Shown here: positions 36,437 through 51,400 of the stretch, one piece after another | Layout: each line of letters begins with the position of its first letter | Position numbering within the stretch: the stretch's first letter is position 1 | Source: Catonia carolina | Lineage: Eukaryota; Arthropoda; Insecta; Hemiptera; Achilidae | DNA: 64,000 bases | Assembly (NCBI GenBank): GCA_035578175.1 | Contig: JAQMRL010000003.1 | Coordinates: 25,634,172 to 25,698,171 of the forward strand | Direction: 5' to 3' | Notes under the pieces: model-generated | The model's input: only the letters and a program-made list of their open reading frames with translations | What the model was told of the DNA's origin: nothing | Database searches by the model: none | Position numbers and translations under genes: made by a program

Positions 36437-39400
36437 CAGTTAACAATATATTTATTTGAAGTGTTAGTCTCTAAAATATTATTAATCTATAGTGTACTTC
36501 AATGATGTTTCTCAAAATGTTTTTTATCCATTCGAAGACAATTATTATCTGGTAAATGATTGAAGTGGATACTACTTTAGTTTATGGACAAAGTGATAAA
36601 TTCAGAATAGAAAAACGTTATTGTCTAAAATTAGCATTTATAGTAAGAGCTAACAATACCCAAGTTCAGTTTCTGAGAAAACTTGAGAACAATATAACAT
36701 ACAAAAATATTGTCTAAAACACTGAGGGAATATCATCATCATCATCATCATCCTCTTTATTCCCCTTTCAGGCTTTCTTTGGTTGAGCCCAACACAACTC
36801 CTCTCCAGCACTCTATTACTGAACCATCTCTCCTCCATTGCTATCTTGGTATCGCATCTTTTTCCCAATTCATTCACAACTGAACCCACCTCTTTACTCT
36901 TGGTCTGTCCAATGGTTTTTTCGTTCAAATTCCAAGTACAGCATTCTTTTTAACATTCTTCCCTCTTCCATCCTACTAATGTATCTAATCCATTGTAGCT
37001 TGTCTGTCCAGCCCATCTCATCAGGCTATCTACCATTAATTACATCACTATCTATTTTTGCCTTTTCTAACAGAATTATTACCATTACCTCATTTCTGCT
37101 GCTAGCATTTTACTCTCTGCTTCCACCACCCATGTTTCTACTGTACAAGTCAGTATTGGCACAAAATATGTATTATATAATATAATTTTCTTACAATACT
37201 TAGGGACTTCTTAATCTCAAACTAGACATCTCACATTGTGGAAGAAACAGCTTGCTTTCTGCAACCATTTACTGAATTCCTTTTGTAATAATTTGTCTGA
37301 TGAGAAAATAGTTCTCAAATAAATGAATTCTTTAACTTCCTCCTGCACCCTTATATTCATGCCATGACCCTGCCTTCCCTTCCATACTTAACAATCTCTT
37401 CATTTCACAACGCTAGTGCCTCCTCGTCATTCTCCATATAACCAGATATTTTGCAAACAACACATGTTCAGTATTTGTTGTGAGCTCTTTCTTCATTCTT
37501 TTTTGTATTACATTCATAGTTATAATGAATATGAGGGGTGAAAGAACACTTCCTTGCTTCAGGAAGCCTCTATAGTAAACTACTCTGGTCGACCCACTCT
37601 TGTGTTTATATAGCTCCTAATTTCCTCATACATATCCTTACCATTCACGTTGTCTACATCCATCTTCTCAGGCTCACTAACTTTCTGTCTATGCTGTATG
37701 CCTTCACTTTATTCAAAAACTGTGGGAATAAAGTGCACATTTAATTAACCTAATACTGAAAGTGTAAGTTTTGTAAAAAACATCTCCTTTTATTCATCAA
37801 TTAATTTTTTTTGTTCTCCAATAAAAGTGTGTAATAAAATACTCACCGTCCTGATAAGCAGAAGGTAAAAGTCTTATAAAAGGGCGAAAACTTTTGCCAT
37901 AATGAGGATGTTGTAAATTATTGCACCATCCGGTAATAGTTCTATATTTGCTGGTATGATCACATGGCAGAGCAGTCTCATCACATTCAATCTGTGGCTC
38001 TATGTTGATTGATGACAGATCAACAGATGGTAATACAGACAATAATTCTCTCACATTATTTGTTTCCAAATCCTGCAACTCACTATTTAAAAACTATCAA
38101 CAATATGTGATAAACAGTAAACTGACAATGTATTATGATTATATGGCAATATATTTTTAATTATATTCACTAACATCCTTTGACTTAATAGTCAGTATTA
38201 ATCTTTAATCTCTTGGGTGGATCGCGTAACAAACAGAGAGGTGCTGGAACTGATGGAGAAGGTGATGGAGGTTGTAAATAGAGTGAAAAGAAGAAGCTTG
38301 AATATCTGTGACATGTGATGAGAAACAGAAATAAGTACCTTCTTCGGTTCATTCTTTAGGGTAAAATCAGGGGGTAGAAGACGGATTTCCTGGCTAAGGA
38401 ATCTTAGAGTGAGGTTCTCCAAAAGAACTGCAGAGCTATTTAGAACAGCTATAGGGTGATTCAAAAAGAGCGCCAGTTTTAAAACGGCTGGTAAATTTTT
38501 TTTTATCGGTTGGCAACATTGTTTGACCTCATTTCTATTTCGGAGAATATTCCGATTGACGATTCAGTTGTAGTTTCTCTTGTTCACAGTGTAGTACTCT
38601 CGCAGTCTGTGTCTAACCATGGAGAAGTTTACTATTGTGCAACGAGTGTTAATCGTCAAAACATTTTACCAGAGTGGAGAGAGTTATGGGGCTACTGTCA
38701 GGCGACTTCGCGGTACTCTAGGACGTAATGAAGCACCGAATGAATCAACAGTTCGCAGGCTCATGAAAAAGTTTTTTGAGACGGGTTCAACAGTCGACCT
38801 TAAAAGTTCTGGCCGAACTGAGCAGAACGTTGCGTTGGTTCATGACAGTGTGGCTGTTAGCCCAGCAAAATCAATACGTCGCCATTCTCAACAATTGGGT
38901 TTAAGATGTTCTTATGTACGGAGAATTCTTCGGTACGATCTCCAATATCACCCGTATAAAATTCAGTTGACGCAACATTTGAAAGTGGCAGACCACCAGA
39001 AGAGACGACAGTTTGTTGACTGGGTATTGAGAAAACGGCAGGATGATGACACCTTTGCAAACAAAATCATTTTCAGTGATGAGGCGCACTTCCACTTAAC
39101 GGTTTTGTTAATATACAGAACTGCCGTATGTGGGGTTTAGAAAACCCTCGCGTGGTTAATGAAAGGGAAATGTATGCACAGCGAGTAACAGTTTGGTGCG
39201 GCTTTTGGTCGGGCGGTGTCATCGGCCCTTTTTTTTTGAAAATCAAGAAGGACAAGCCGTGACAGTAAATGGAGACCGATACCGTACGATGATTAGGGAG
39301 TTTTTGTGGCGTCATTTGGATGGAATGGACATTGACGAGTTGTGGTTTCAGCAGGATGGTGCCACCTGTCACGCTGCACGAGAAACAATATTTTTGCTCC

Positions 39401-42400
39401 GTGAACGGTTCCAGGATCGGATCATTTCTCGAAATTCCGACTATCAATGGCCACCAAGGTCGTGTGACTTGATGCCTGTGACTTTCATCTTTGGGGTCAT
39501 CTGAAGTCATTGGTGTATGCCAATAAACCCCAAAACATCAATGACTTGAAGGAGAAAATTCGACGGGTTATCGGGCAAATGGAAGTCGAAACTTGTCGTG
39601 CAGTAATATCCAATTTCATGGACAGAGTTGATGCGTGCCAGCGCAGTAGAGGAGGACACATGCACGACATCATTTTTCATACATAAAATCGGAAGGTAAG
39701 ATGAACTTGTTGATGTATTTATTTTCAGTTTTTCAATAAAATAAATCTCTTAATTTGATATATCAAAACCGGCGCTCTTTTTGAATCACCCTATATAAGC
39801 AAGGTTTTCATAGCCAGAATGATCGCCAATGTTTTGATCAAATAGGCATTGTAAGAAGAGAAATAATATTTAAGGTTCAAAATGTACAGAAAATCGCTAA
39901 AGTTATTGTTTTGGATAAAAAGATTTCTTTCAATTTTCTAGGAGCTTTTGAGTGTTTTTAATCCCAACTTTTGACTGCTTTTTAATTATGACGAAACCAT
40001 AGATTCAAAGAAATCTGTTTATACATTACTTAGTGACTTCTATAAGTTCTGGCATAGATGTTTTCCTAATTGATTTGACATTCCAGGACGTCTTTCAGGA
40101 AGTTAAACTTTTTTTTATTCCCTGGGATAGGCCTATATCTAAAGTTGAAAAATTATCAGGATGTATTTTTACCTAATTCAAAGAGAGAATATTGCTCTAA
40201 ACTTTTAAAAGAATTTACAATTTTCTGTAGATCTCATTTGGTTATCTTTTCATTATCCCTGGATTATAAATATTTTTGTGGAAAACACAGTACAAAATTT
40301 TTCAACAAAATATGTGTAAGAATGTGAAGAAACTTAACATGGAATTTTATTATGTCTCACCCTTTTAAAAAGTCTCGAACCATTGTAGCAGAAGCAAATT
40401 CTAATAAAAGTGATGTGTTGGCAATTTTAGCAGCTTGTCTTTTTGGTCGGCTAAACCCAAATGCAGTTCCTACTGGAGATTGTGGATCTGCCAGCCTGTC
40501 TAGTGAAACAAAAGAGAAATGTATTAAAAATAAGCATTTAGTAGGCTATAAGAATAAATAAATTGTAAGTGGTTTCTGTCACGAGTATCAGTTAAAATCA
40601 AAACTGTACAGGTGTATTTGTCTCAACCTGTAAATTATTTACTAAATAGTAAGACAACTGTTTGTAAACGTAGGTTTTTAACCATACTTAGTGATAGTTA
40701 CATCGGCCATGCAAAAAAACCTAATGTTTTTGTTGATTTGCCAGTTTCAGTACACAAGAATGGAAAAATGTAATTTATGAGAGTTTTAGAACAACTTTTT
40801 CATATTTTTTTTGTTTAGTTTATTAAAGTTGCATCAACGGCTTAGTTATTACCAACTACGGTGGTTTTGTAACGGTAGGGTTTAACTTGTGAAAATTTTC
40901 AGACACAAGCCGGGAATCAAACCTGGAATCTCCACATTATAGGTTAGCATGCTATCACTATGCTATGGAGGTGGCAGTAGAAAAACTTTCATATTCATTT
41001 TCATGTTCTAAATACCTCCAAAGTATCAACTCATCTCCACCCTTGTTACAGATTATTTTTTTTTTAAAGCATTTTTTAAAACAAGTCGGTAATTATATTG
41101 TTTTTTTAAACAGCTTATAATGAGCTTACAAAATCTATCCAAATTTAACAACTCTAAAAATTATTTAATAACATTGCGCTCTCATTAGTATTGCACTAAC
41201 AAAGCCACTTGTTTAGGTTATGTCTGATAGCTATACAGTTTAAGACTAATGCAGATAGATGAAAATGACATGTAAAATGCCAGATCTGACTGTGAATCGA
41301 ACCCCGAACTCCTGGCATATAACAAAGTCATTTTTTTCTGCAGTAAAATATGACTATAAGAGAACAACATTGTAAAAAATTTCCTATGCATATGCGGCAA
41401 CTGAAGACTGAGAAAGAGGTCACCCTCTAACTGCATCTTTGTGGTAGTTGGAGCAGTGTCAGCATTGATTAACAGATGAATTGACAGTAAGGAATAGCAT
41501 TTGATGCACAAGAATAGGAGAGGCGAAAACAGTATAGCACAGCAAGCCGTTTTTTAAAAATGTAAAATAATACGCCTAGCATCTTACTTGTATTGTAAAG
41601 ATCCATTTCTTGTTCAAATATTTTGTTCACGTCCCGATGTGCTCTTGTTATTGCTTCTGTCAAAAGATGACTGGATACTAAAATATGGGGTCTTGCTTCT
41701 TGCCAAGGTGTTAAATCCAAGTGCTTGTAAACACCACTTTTACAAGACATTGGTGCGTTTCTGAAACCAAGGAACAAATATATTTTCACAGTTTCGTATT
41801 TTAATTATTTCCATAGGCTGATTTCAAAGTAAAGTCTTGTTTGTCTTTAAAGCACTTAGATTATATACAGGCCCTTTGAAAATCCTCAGATCATTTCCTT
41901 TGTCTACTTTTCTACGTAGATCTGTTTCCAAAATATAAACCAACTATTTCACAAGGTCTTTCTATAGATGAAAATCTTTTATTCTTGAGTAAAGGACAGC
42001 AAAATATCACTATTATTTTATCCTAATCATATATCCAAAACACAATATCCAGTCCAGCATACTTTAAATGGAGATTCTGTTTGTCTTTAAATGCAGATAC
42101 CAAACGGATTAAAGAAACCTACATGGTTGTAAAAAAGATGCTTTGGGATTCTACAAAACATCCAAAAATGAAAATTGTTAAAAGCTGTAATGAGATTTTG
42201 TGATATAACAAAATGTTATAAGAGCTATGGAGAGGAGGTTTTAAGGGGTGAAGACAAGTTCAACAGAAATGAATGATATTTTGGGTTGTAGTAAATGGCT
42301 AGTGCTGCAAAGTAACTGCTACAATAACATATTTCTTCTTCTGCCCTTCAAAGATTAGGCATTCCTGCCAGTTCTGAACCTCTGAGATCTACTCATCTCT

Positions 42401-45400
42401 TCCTCGGGTGCACTCAGTCTCTCCTTCCCTCCGGTTTGTAACCCACTGTTTGCTTAGGTATCCTATTCTTGCTCATCCTGTCCACATGCTCTATCCACTG
42501 TTATTTTATTTTACAGTAGGCCACCCTTTAATTTATGGCACATATATTAAGCTCTTTCTTTATCTCTACATTCCTATAATGGTCTTCCCTACTAATAACA
42601 ATAATGAAAAACAAAATAATTGAATTAAATTTGTGATAGTGCAACTATTCTGGTGGCAACGTTGCATGGTTTTGAAGGGTTGTTTACATCTTATTTCATA
42701 AATAACACTGATACAAAACATTGTGAAATAAGACTATAAAATTGTTAATGTATTACACAATTCCTTGTTAAGAAATAAATTAGTTTTATTGTGTGATTTA
42801 ATTTATAAGGGTCAGCTAGTTATTAAAGCTTAAAAAAGAAATAAATAAACTTAAATACTTACAGGAAAGGATCAGCAGCAATGAATGGTTTAGGTTGAAT
42901 AGCTTCAATTTTATCACCATTATCACAAATTATTCTGGCAAGTGATGCACTGTCTCTTATAGATTTTAATTGTGCCTTTTTAAATGATGATGGTGGCATC
43001 TCGCTTTCAAACCAATGGCGATCTCCTTTTCTTAGTGCTTCAAATTGTCTTCCTAACAGACAACGCAATGTAGCTCCAACTGTAGAACCATTTACAGGTC
43101 TTTCTGATAGAACACCAGGTAACATATCCACATCAGATACATTTCTGTAAAAAGTAACAGGAAAATGAAATAAAGAACCAATAATTCATTAATTAAAATT
43201 GTAAAATTTCAACAAACAGTAAACAATACTTTAAGCTAATTATTTAGACCAGAGAACTATCCAGTAAATTGTAACAATACCTAAATATATTGTAAATTCA
43301 GTCACTATAAAAAAAATTATCTGGTTTCGAGGTTAGATATAAAAAATTTAAAACTACATAAAAATTTAAAATAGGGACTTTTGGCTGTATGGGAACAATT
43401 AGTTCTAGTCCTATTTTTAATTTAAAAAATTACTTCAACTTTTATATTCACATTTGTTTGTAGTAATTTTACAATATTTAAGGTAATGATTTTCATGCAT
43501 TTTAAAAAAATTACTTCGTGAAAAATTATTAGTTTCTTGCCAATCAACATAAATAAAATTGTTTTATTTTGACAAGAAAGTTCATCTTAGTAAACTATAG
43601 TTATCAAATTAAAAAAAAATTCTATGATAACAATATTCATTTGTAGTTACCAGGTATTATTTTATTTTTTATACTTTCACTTACTGATTATGCTTATTTG
43701 TTGTCATATATGCATATTGAAATCAACATATTATGAGTTATAATAGTTGCACTAACTGTTTATAACAAGTTTAAATCTGTCTAAGTATACAGTATTTATT
43801 AAAAAATTTATCAAACATAAATTTTAGTTCAGCACGATTGGTATAAAGTTCTATTTCATATAATAAATTCCATTAACCTTTTTTTAAGCTGCCTTGATTA
43901 TTTTTTTCTATTAATTATTATTTACACATGTTTCGGTGGATCCACCATCAGAGTATAATAATATCATTTGAAACTAGAAAGTTTTTTATCAGTTATCTAT
44001 ATAATAAAACTCATCTATATAAAACAGTTTTATACAGATAACTGAAGATGTAACATCTTCTATAGTTTTTAAAAAAAAATTTAGTTTCAAACGATGTTGA
44101 TCGTGGATCAACCGAAACACGTGTAAGTAATAAACTGAAAAAAATCAAGGCAGCTTAAAAAAAGCTTAGTGAAATTTATTGTATAAATTTATTATATGAA
44201 ATAGAATTAATTTCAAGCTGCATTATAAGGATTTATTTTTGAATGGTATAAAGTTGCTGTGAAAAGTTAACTAGAGTAGAAAGCAGTTGATTAATTGTAA
44301 CAGTTATAAGTAGGAAAAATTAATGGATTTTGCTTTTTCAATATTAAAATTTAAATAAAAAATGTAGTTAAAAATTATAAGTGAATATTTTGAAATAAAT
44401 GTAGCGTTCAACACCAAAAAAAGAACTTTAAAAATACATATGTTATTATTAATTTTTCATTGTAATTTTCTTTAAACATGTGCATATTTTTTAATTGGAT
44501 TAAGAAAATTAGAGAAAAAATAATGTATATGATTAAATCTATTACTAATATACAAATAAATACAATATATTAGAAAAAAATATCTCAAAACATGTTTGAT
44601 ATTTTAATTTTGTAGAATTATACGTATTATCGACTGAACAGTCATATAACAAAAAGATTGACAGATTATAAAAATGGATCAGAATTGTTTTAATGAAACA
44701 AACCATATGAATGTCTTACAAGTAGACAGCTTGTAAATCAGAGACAGCATCCTGTGGCATCAGCCTCAACAAATCTTTGAAATCTCTAACTCTTCCAAGG
44801 CCACAAAATTCAATCCATCTGATGTAAGGAGGTATACCATGGTCTCTACTTTGCTGGATCAACTGTGCAGCTAAATCTAAACCACTTCCTGGAAAAAAAT
44901 TAAAGAATATTTTATTAAAAACAAAATAAAACATCATTAACCAATGATTCCATTCATAATATCAGTAACAATAAAAAATATATGTACATAAATCAAAACC
45001 TCACCAACCAAAATTTAAATTTAATTATTTTGGAATTAAAAAACAAATCCATTAATCTCATAATAATTATGATATTTAATATCATAATAATTGTTATCAA
45101 ACACTTTTTAGATATTTCTGATATGATAAGAAAATTAACATCATACTTTGCCAATAGGTAAATAAACATTTAATAAATTTCAAATTATCAAACCTTAAAA
45201 TAATTTATTTTGTGTTAATTCCTAACGTTTGTGCATTTCTATCTGTTCAATTTAAAACCAAAAGCAACCTCATGTCCCAATGAGATGAATACACAATCTT
45301 TTCTTCCATATTACCTCAGTCATCCTCATTGATAACATCCTCTTAATGTGATCCAACCATTTCATTCAAGCCTTTATGAATAATTGAACTATTCTCTACC

Positions 45401-48400
45401 TTGAGAGAGTATTTATTTCTTTCCTATTTTTAGTTCTCTCCACCATCTCTTTCCCTTACCAGTTCAAAAAACCTCCTTAAAACCTTTCTTTCAAACCTTT
45501 TCGGCATGTCAGCTATTTCTGACAAAGTCAACAATTCACAACCAATCAAGACCTATTCACACTCAGGAAACATGTGTGGCTTATTTCCCATTTATCTATT
45601 CCTACTTAATAATTTATTCTTAATTTTATGTTGGAAAGTAAGCTCTAATTCCCAATGATGTAGTTTTCCCATGTTTTCGTGGTTTAAAGTATTTCCCGAA
45701 CACAGAAATTGCAGAATACTAGATTTTTCCAAATTTCGGTATCTTTATTTTCATGAATTAAGTTCGAATAATACATTTCAAAATAAAAATATAGTTTTTC
45801 CCAAACCAAATAGCAGTTTAGTATCAAAGATTTGTTACTAAATAAATTGAGTAGTGTGTCCCATAGTACCTAAAACACCAGTTTTACCTAAAACATAATA
45901 AGCCTACCTAAAACAGTGTTTTAATTACGGTGGTGTTTCTAATATATTGTGACACTTATTGCTAAGGTCCGTTTCGGGATCTAGGCTATTAAATAATTAA
46001 TACACTAAGGTTTACAAATTACAAATATTTATTAGACTAAAAGATTACAAAATAAATGATTAAACTAATTATAATTGAATAACACAATAAATGATTTAAT
46101 AATTCACTTAAAATAAATAACAAACAATAAATAACTTAATAACTTACTTAGCCTACTTACAATCACTTTTATAGATTACACTAACGTACAACACAAACTG
46201 AATTCACAAAACTACACATTAACAATACACTCACAACAAAGAGACGGTATAACAATCTTGAATCACTACAATACTCGGATGTGTAACCTGTAAATACACA
46301 CCCCAATAATCGTACGGCAAAGATCACACGAATACTGACTGACCGCACTCGGGGGTCTCTTTTTATACCTACTCATTCATAAAGATTGTTCCAGAACAAA
46401 GTAGTGAAATCTACTCAAGTACAAAAATAACTCTTTATTAATGAATGCTAGAAAAATCCCTTTGTTAACAAGTCAACTATTGTAAATAGAAACGTAAACA
46501 ACCTCATAAACAACTTCATAAAAATAGCTGTACACAATAATATACCTGAACTTTTATAATAGGCGTACTACACGAGTTTTTACAACTTTTGTGAATAGAC
46601 ACACCTTTATGGCCATCATTGTAAAACTGTCATTCACAATTGATATTTTTATTATTCCCTAATTATCTCCATGAATGGAATTCTGGAACATTCGTGATCC
46701 GTCTAGTCGATTATGTTACAATATAGATATAACAAAGCAAAATTTTGCAAATTTCAGGTTCCAGGTCTCTGGACCTGGAACCAGAGAAAGAAGAAAGAAG
46801 ATTTAATTTTTTAGATTTTGAAACTATAGTCTCAATTACAGGGGCCCCAGAGTAGAAAAATTTAGCTTAACATTTTATGATGTAACTTTCTTGACTAATA
46901 TAGTAACATTGTAATGTACAAAAACAGTAGCAAAAATGATAAGAATGGAGAACAAAAATAGTAACAAAATTGATAAGAATGGAGGATTACCCTTATTTGA
47001 TTGTTGAAACATATGATTGGTTAAAACAGAGTTGATGTGTTGATCATTTGACTGGGCTGAACTTTTCAAAAGGCTTCTTATAGTTAGATCTAATCCACCA
47101 GGCTTATACAGAGCAAATGGAGCATAAAATGATGAACCAATTAACTCATCTCCAACATGGTGACCTTGCTGTAAAACACAGAAATAGACATTAATTTTTA
47201 ACCAGTACACCAATATCATTACACCTAAGACCAACCTGTTGGTTTAGTAGTCAGTGCAACAAGTTTCTAAACCAAAGGATCCAGGTTCTATACCCTGTCA
47301 GGTCTGGAATTTTATCATCGTTATATCACCTAATATCATGCATACAATACCTACATACAAGTCAAGACTTATGAAGGCACCATTACCCAAAAGAAAAATA
47401 TAAAGTAAAATGGTTTCGTTGTGCAGCTATAGTGAAGATATGCACTTTACATCAACACTTGCACCTTGTGTAATTGTTAAAATTGTACAAGTAATTGTTA
47501 CAGCAAAGATTGACTGGTTAATAAATGTTTAGTTTAAGCTTTAAATGTGTAATAACATTCTGTAATCAATCTAGTCTAAGTAATTAAATTGTAATTGATT
47601 AATAGTGTCTAAATGTAATAATTTATTATTTTGTTAAAAAATAATTGTTATAAGTTTGAAAGAAGTTTATTTATCATTTATTATAACCAGAACTTGAGAA
47701 CCTATAGTAAATGTTATAGTATGATTAACAGAACAGTGATCCCGCAGCAGTTGGGATGCGATAGAAAGGAATTGAGAAGTTTTGGCAGATAATTGGTTTC
47801 AGCAGGGCCCCGCATACCCCAGGTGAAGGTTTATACCTACCTGGGTACCTGTAAATTTGGTTTCCTCTCATTAAAAAATAATATGATTAACAGAAGTTTC
47901 ATATTTTCAATGTCCTCAAAGTCAGTATTATAAAAATAATTTCTAACAATTTTTCTAGACTCCCCAGGAGTTTTTCTTTTAGACATTTGTACCTCTTCCA
48001 GAGTAGAATTTTTGATTTGCCTCTGCATGAATATACTTTCAGATAGGCACCAAACAAACGTGAAGACTTTTAACAAAAAGTGTACCTCACTTTTCTACTA
48101 GGTACGTATTGAACATTTTTTTAAAAGAAAATGTCATCTCAGAATGCTTCTCTGTAAAATTTCATGTTGTTGTGGTGCCTATCACAATTTTCAAAAACCA
48201 TGTTGAAATTAGTTTCTATAACAGAAAATTTATATGAGAATTAGTCCTTACTTGTAGCTTCAAATGTAGTAACAAGAGTTAGTGTGATATCCAACTAATT
48301 AGTTTGCTGTCTTTTGCTGATATTCTTCACTTTTACTGGTTAGAATTCAATGGTGGATACCCTGTAGTGAATGTTCACACTTAGCACAGTTTACCAAATT

Positions 48401-51400
48401 ACTAATCTAACCAGTGTAACTTAATTCCTCGAAATTACTTTTTACCAGATGCTTAATCGAATTAAAATATGAAATGATAGGAATTGTTTGTAGTTAATTT
48501 GTTTTGTAATACATACCTCATCAAATAACTGGAGCTGTTTAGGCATAAGTGAAATAAAATAATATGCTGCAGCAGTTGCAACTGAATTGGCTGTGCCTGG
48601 ATTAAGTGACATATCATAATTTTTGTAATATTCATCTGCAGCCAACTGTAGGTCATATGTTTTCATCGCATCCTTAACAAAAGAAACATAATTAAATAAA
48701 AATTTCTGTAACAAAACTATTAAGAGAAGTATAATTAACTCTTTTACAAAAATGCATCTTAACAGCTAAACTTAACTGATGTGAGACTGATTTACAAGAT
48801 ACTGTTTAAAATTACATCCAAGAAAGTCCTGATTACTGTGAAAAATTATAGTTTAATATTCTGGAATGTCATCTATATTAAAGGTTCCAAAACAAAACTC
48901 TTCTCAAAGTTCACAAAAATGAAAGTAATAATAAATAAAAATATCTGACTGTATTAGTGGGCCTATATTTCTGAAAGAATAAAGGTGTTTAATTTTACAA
49001 ATGGAAGAAGAAATAACTATTGCTTGATGTGTATTTTTGTGGTGGTTGATAGAAGTATTTCAAAATTGTAACTGACAATTTCAACTAAATGTTCAATTGA
49101 AGAAAACAATTTCAAGGAACTGAATAGATTCATTTAACTAAAAATTGAAAAGATATAATGTAGGTAATAATGAAAAACAGAATTTGAAAAATTTAAGATC
49201 TAGAAATAATAGAAGAAAAATTTAAATGGTCCTAGAAAGGCCAGCGACAAATACAACTAAAAATAATTAAAAAACTCAGAAGCGTGGACTTTTGCGTTTT
49301 GTATTTAATATTTAATGTATTACCTATTAAAAAATTACCATTATTAAACATTTTATGCGATTTTATTTTTATTAAGAAACTCTTCTAGTATAATAGGAAC
49401 ATAAGTACTTGTAACCGTTGACTATAAATGTACTAATCAAACAAAAAATTATAGGCTTATCGTAACACATTATTATCACAAACTTAATTAAAGTAATAAA
49501 ATTTTTCAATATACTTTTCCTAAAATGAGTGGAAGAAATTCGTCATATGTGATATATTCAAGTTGAGCAATGACAATTCTTCTTGCTTCTTGAAACAATA
49601 TTTCATCTACCCAATGAGGATTTAACCTGGCTAATTCATTGGCTATACGGTTATGTTCACGAACCCATAAAGTATGCATAGTTGCCAAACCTAAGTTCTC
49701 ATTCACCCTTGTGTCACCTGATTTAAAACACCTGAAACAATAAAAAAAAGGATAATAGGCAGGGCCTAATGTAATAAATTACTCACCAAAACCAACTAGT
49801 GTCAAACAGACAGTAGTTGATCTCAATCTAGATTAATCAGCACCTTTTTTATCTATATACTAAGCTAAATGGTAAGGTGCCAGAGAAAGTAAAAAGTTCA
49901 TATACTTAGGAACTGTTTTCTCATCAGATGGAAAATTGGAAGAAGAGTGAAAAAAGAAAGTGGTTTCTTCTAAAGTGTGAGCAGTTTAGTCTGGGATCAA
50001 GAACTTCCTATGAATTGTAAATAAATAATAATAATAATTTATGTATTCCCATAATATTACACATTACATTAAAAATAAATTATGATAATACAAAATTTCT
50101 TACAGTAAACTACTTTCCTATTATGCTAGAGGTGGTGGAAATTATCCCATGCAACTACAGACCAAACAATGTACTAGGATGGGTTAAATATACAATGCAT
50201 GGGTTAAATTAAATATGCAATGCATACTTCATTTATTTTAATTATTACTAATTATTTATGGAATTTTAACTTTTGCAGTTGGTACATTGACTAGGGGGAA
50301 AGAAGGTAGAAAGTTGAATCAAGAGGAGCATACAACTCCTCATGAAGTTTAAGAGGAGTGTACTGGGGAAGACAGTATCTAGAAATGAGCACCAGAGGAT
50401 TGAGAGGACAAGGAGCAGTAAAAATAGGAGAAAGCATGTTTGAAAAGGTGATGAGCTTCACGTACCTGGGAACTGAGATCAATAGCAGTAACAGAATATC
50501 AAATGAAATAAAACGCAGGTTAATGCTGGGCAATCGTGCTTATTTTGCAAATAGAAATCTGCTTAAGTCAAAACTCCTTACTAGGAACACAAAAATGAAA
50601 ATCTACAACACGCTAATAAGGCCAATTGTCACCTATGGTAGTGAAACGTGGACAATTCTCCAGGAAGATAACAAAGCCCTGAAAGTGTTTGAAAGAAAAA
50701 TAGTAAGAAGGATATATGGCCCGGTTTATGAGAATGGTGTGTGGAGAATCCTGAAAAATGCTGAGATAGAGATGATACTGCAAAGAAGGAATATCCTCAG
50801 GTACATAAAGGCAAGACGAATAAGTTGGTTTGGTCACATCAAAAGAATGTCTGATGAAAGAATGCAAAAGGTAATGCTGAAAGAGAAGTTAGAGGCAGTG
50901 AGAAGAAGAGGGAGGCCGAGAGCACGATGGCAGCAGGATGTGGAGAGGGATTTGAGATCGATGGGAGTGAGAGGATGGAGACAGACAGCGAGAGATAGAG
51001 GAGCTTGGAGGCGAATTGTGGAGGAGGCCAAGGCCCACATCGGGCTGTAGCGCCAGGATAAGTAAGTAAGTAAGTACTGGGGAAGACAAGAAGGGACAGA
51101 ATAAGAAATGATGCAATTAGAGAACAACTGGAAATGGACAGCCTTTTGATGAGGACTGGAAAGACAAAGTTGATATGATTTGGTTGTGTCAGTAGGATGG
51201 AAGAAGGAAGATTGCAGAAAAGGATGCTGTACTTGGAGATGGAGAGAAAAAGACCAAGAGGTAGACCAAGACTGAAGTGGATTGGTTCAGTCATGGATGA
51301 ACTGAGAAAAGATGTGATGCCAAAAGAGTAGTAATGGAAAAGAGATGGTTCAGGAATAAAGAGAGGTGGAGAGGAATTGTGTTGAATCCGGCTCAAGAAA

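Noticed and set aside
38198..38464. 88-codon frame on the - strand as a peroxidase exon
   Set aside because: It is the antisense of the LINE fragment; the true linker exon is 40361-40499.
40352..40561. 69-codon frame on the + strand
   Set aside because: It is the shadow of peroxidase exon 12 on the other strand.
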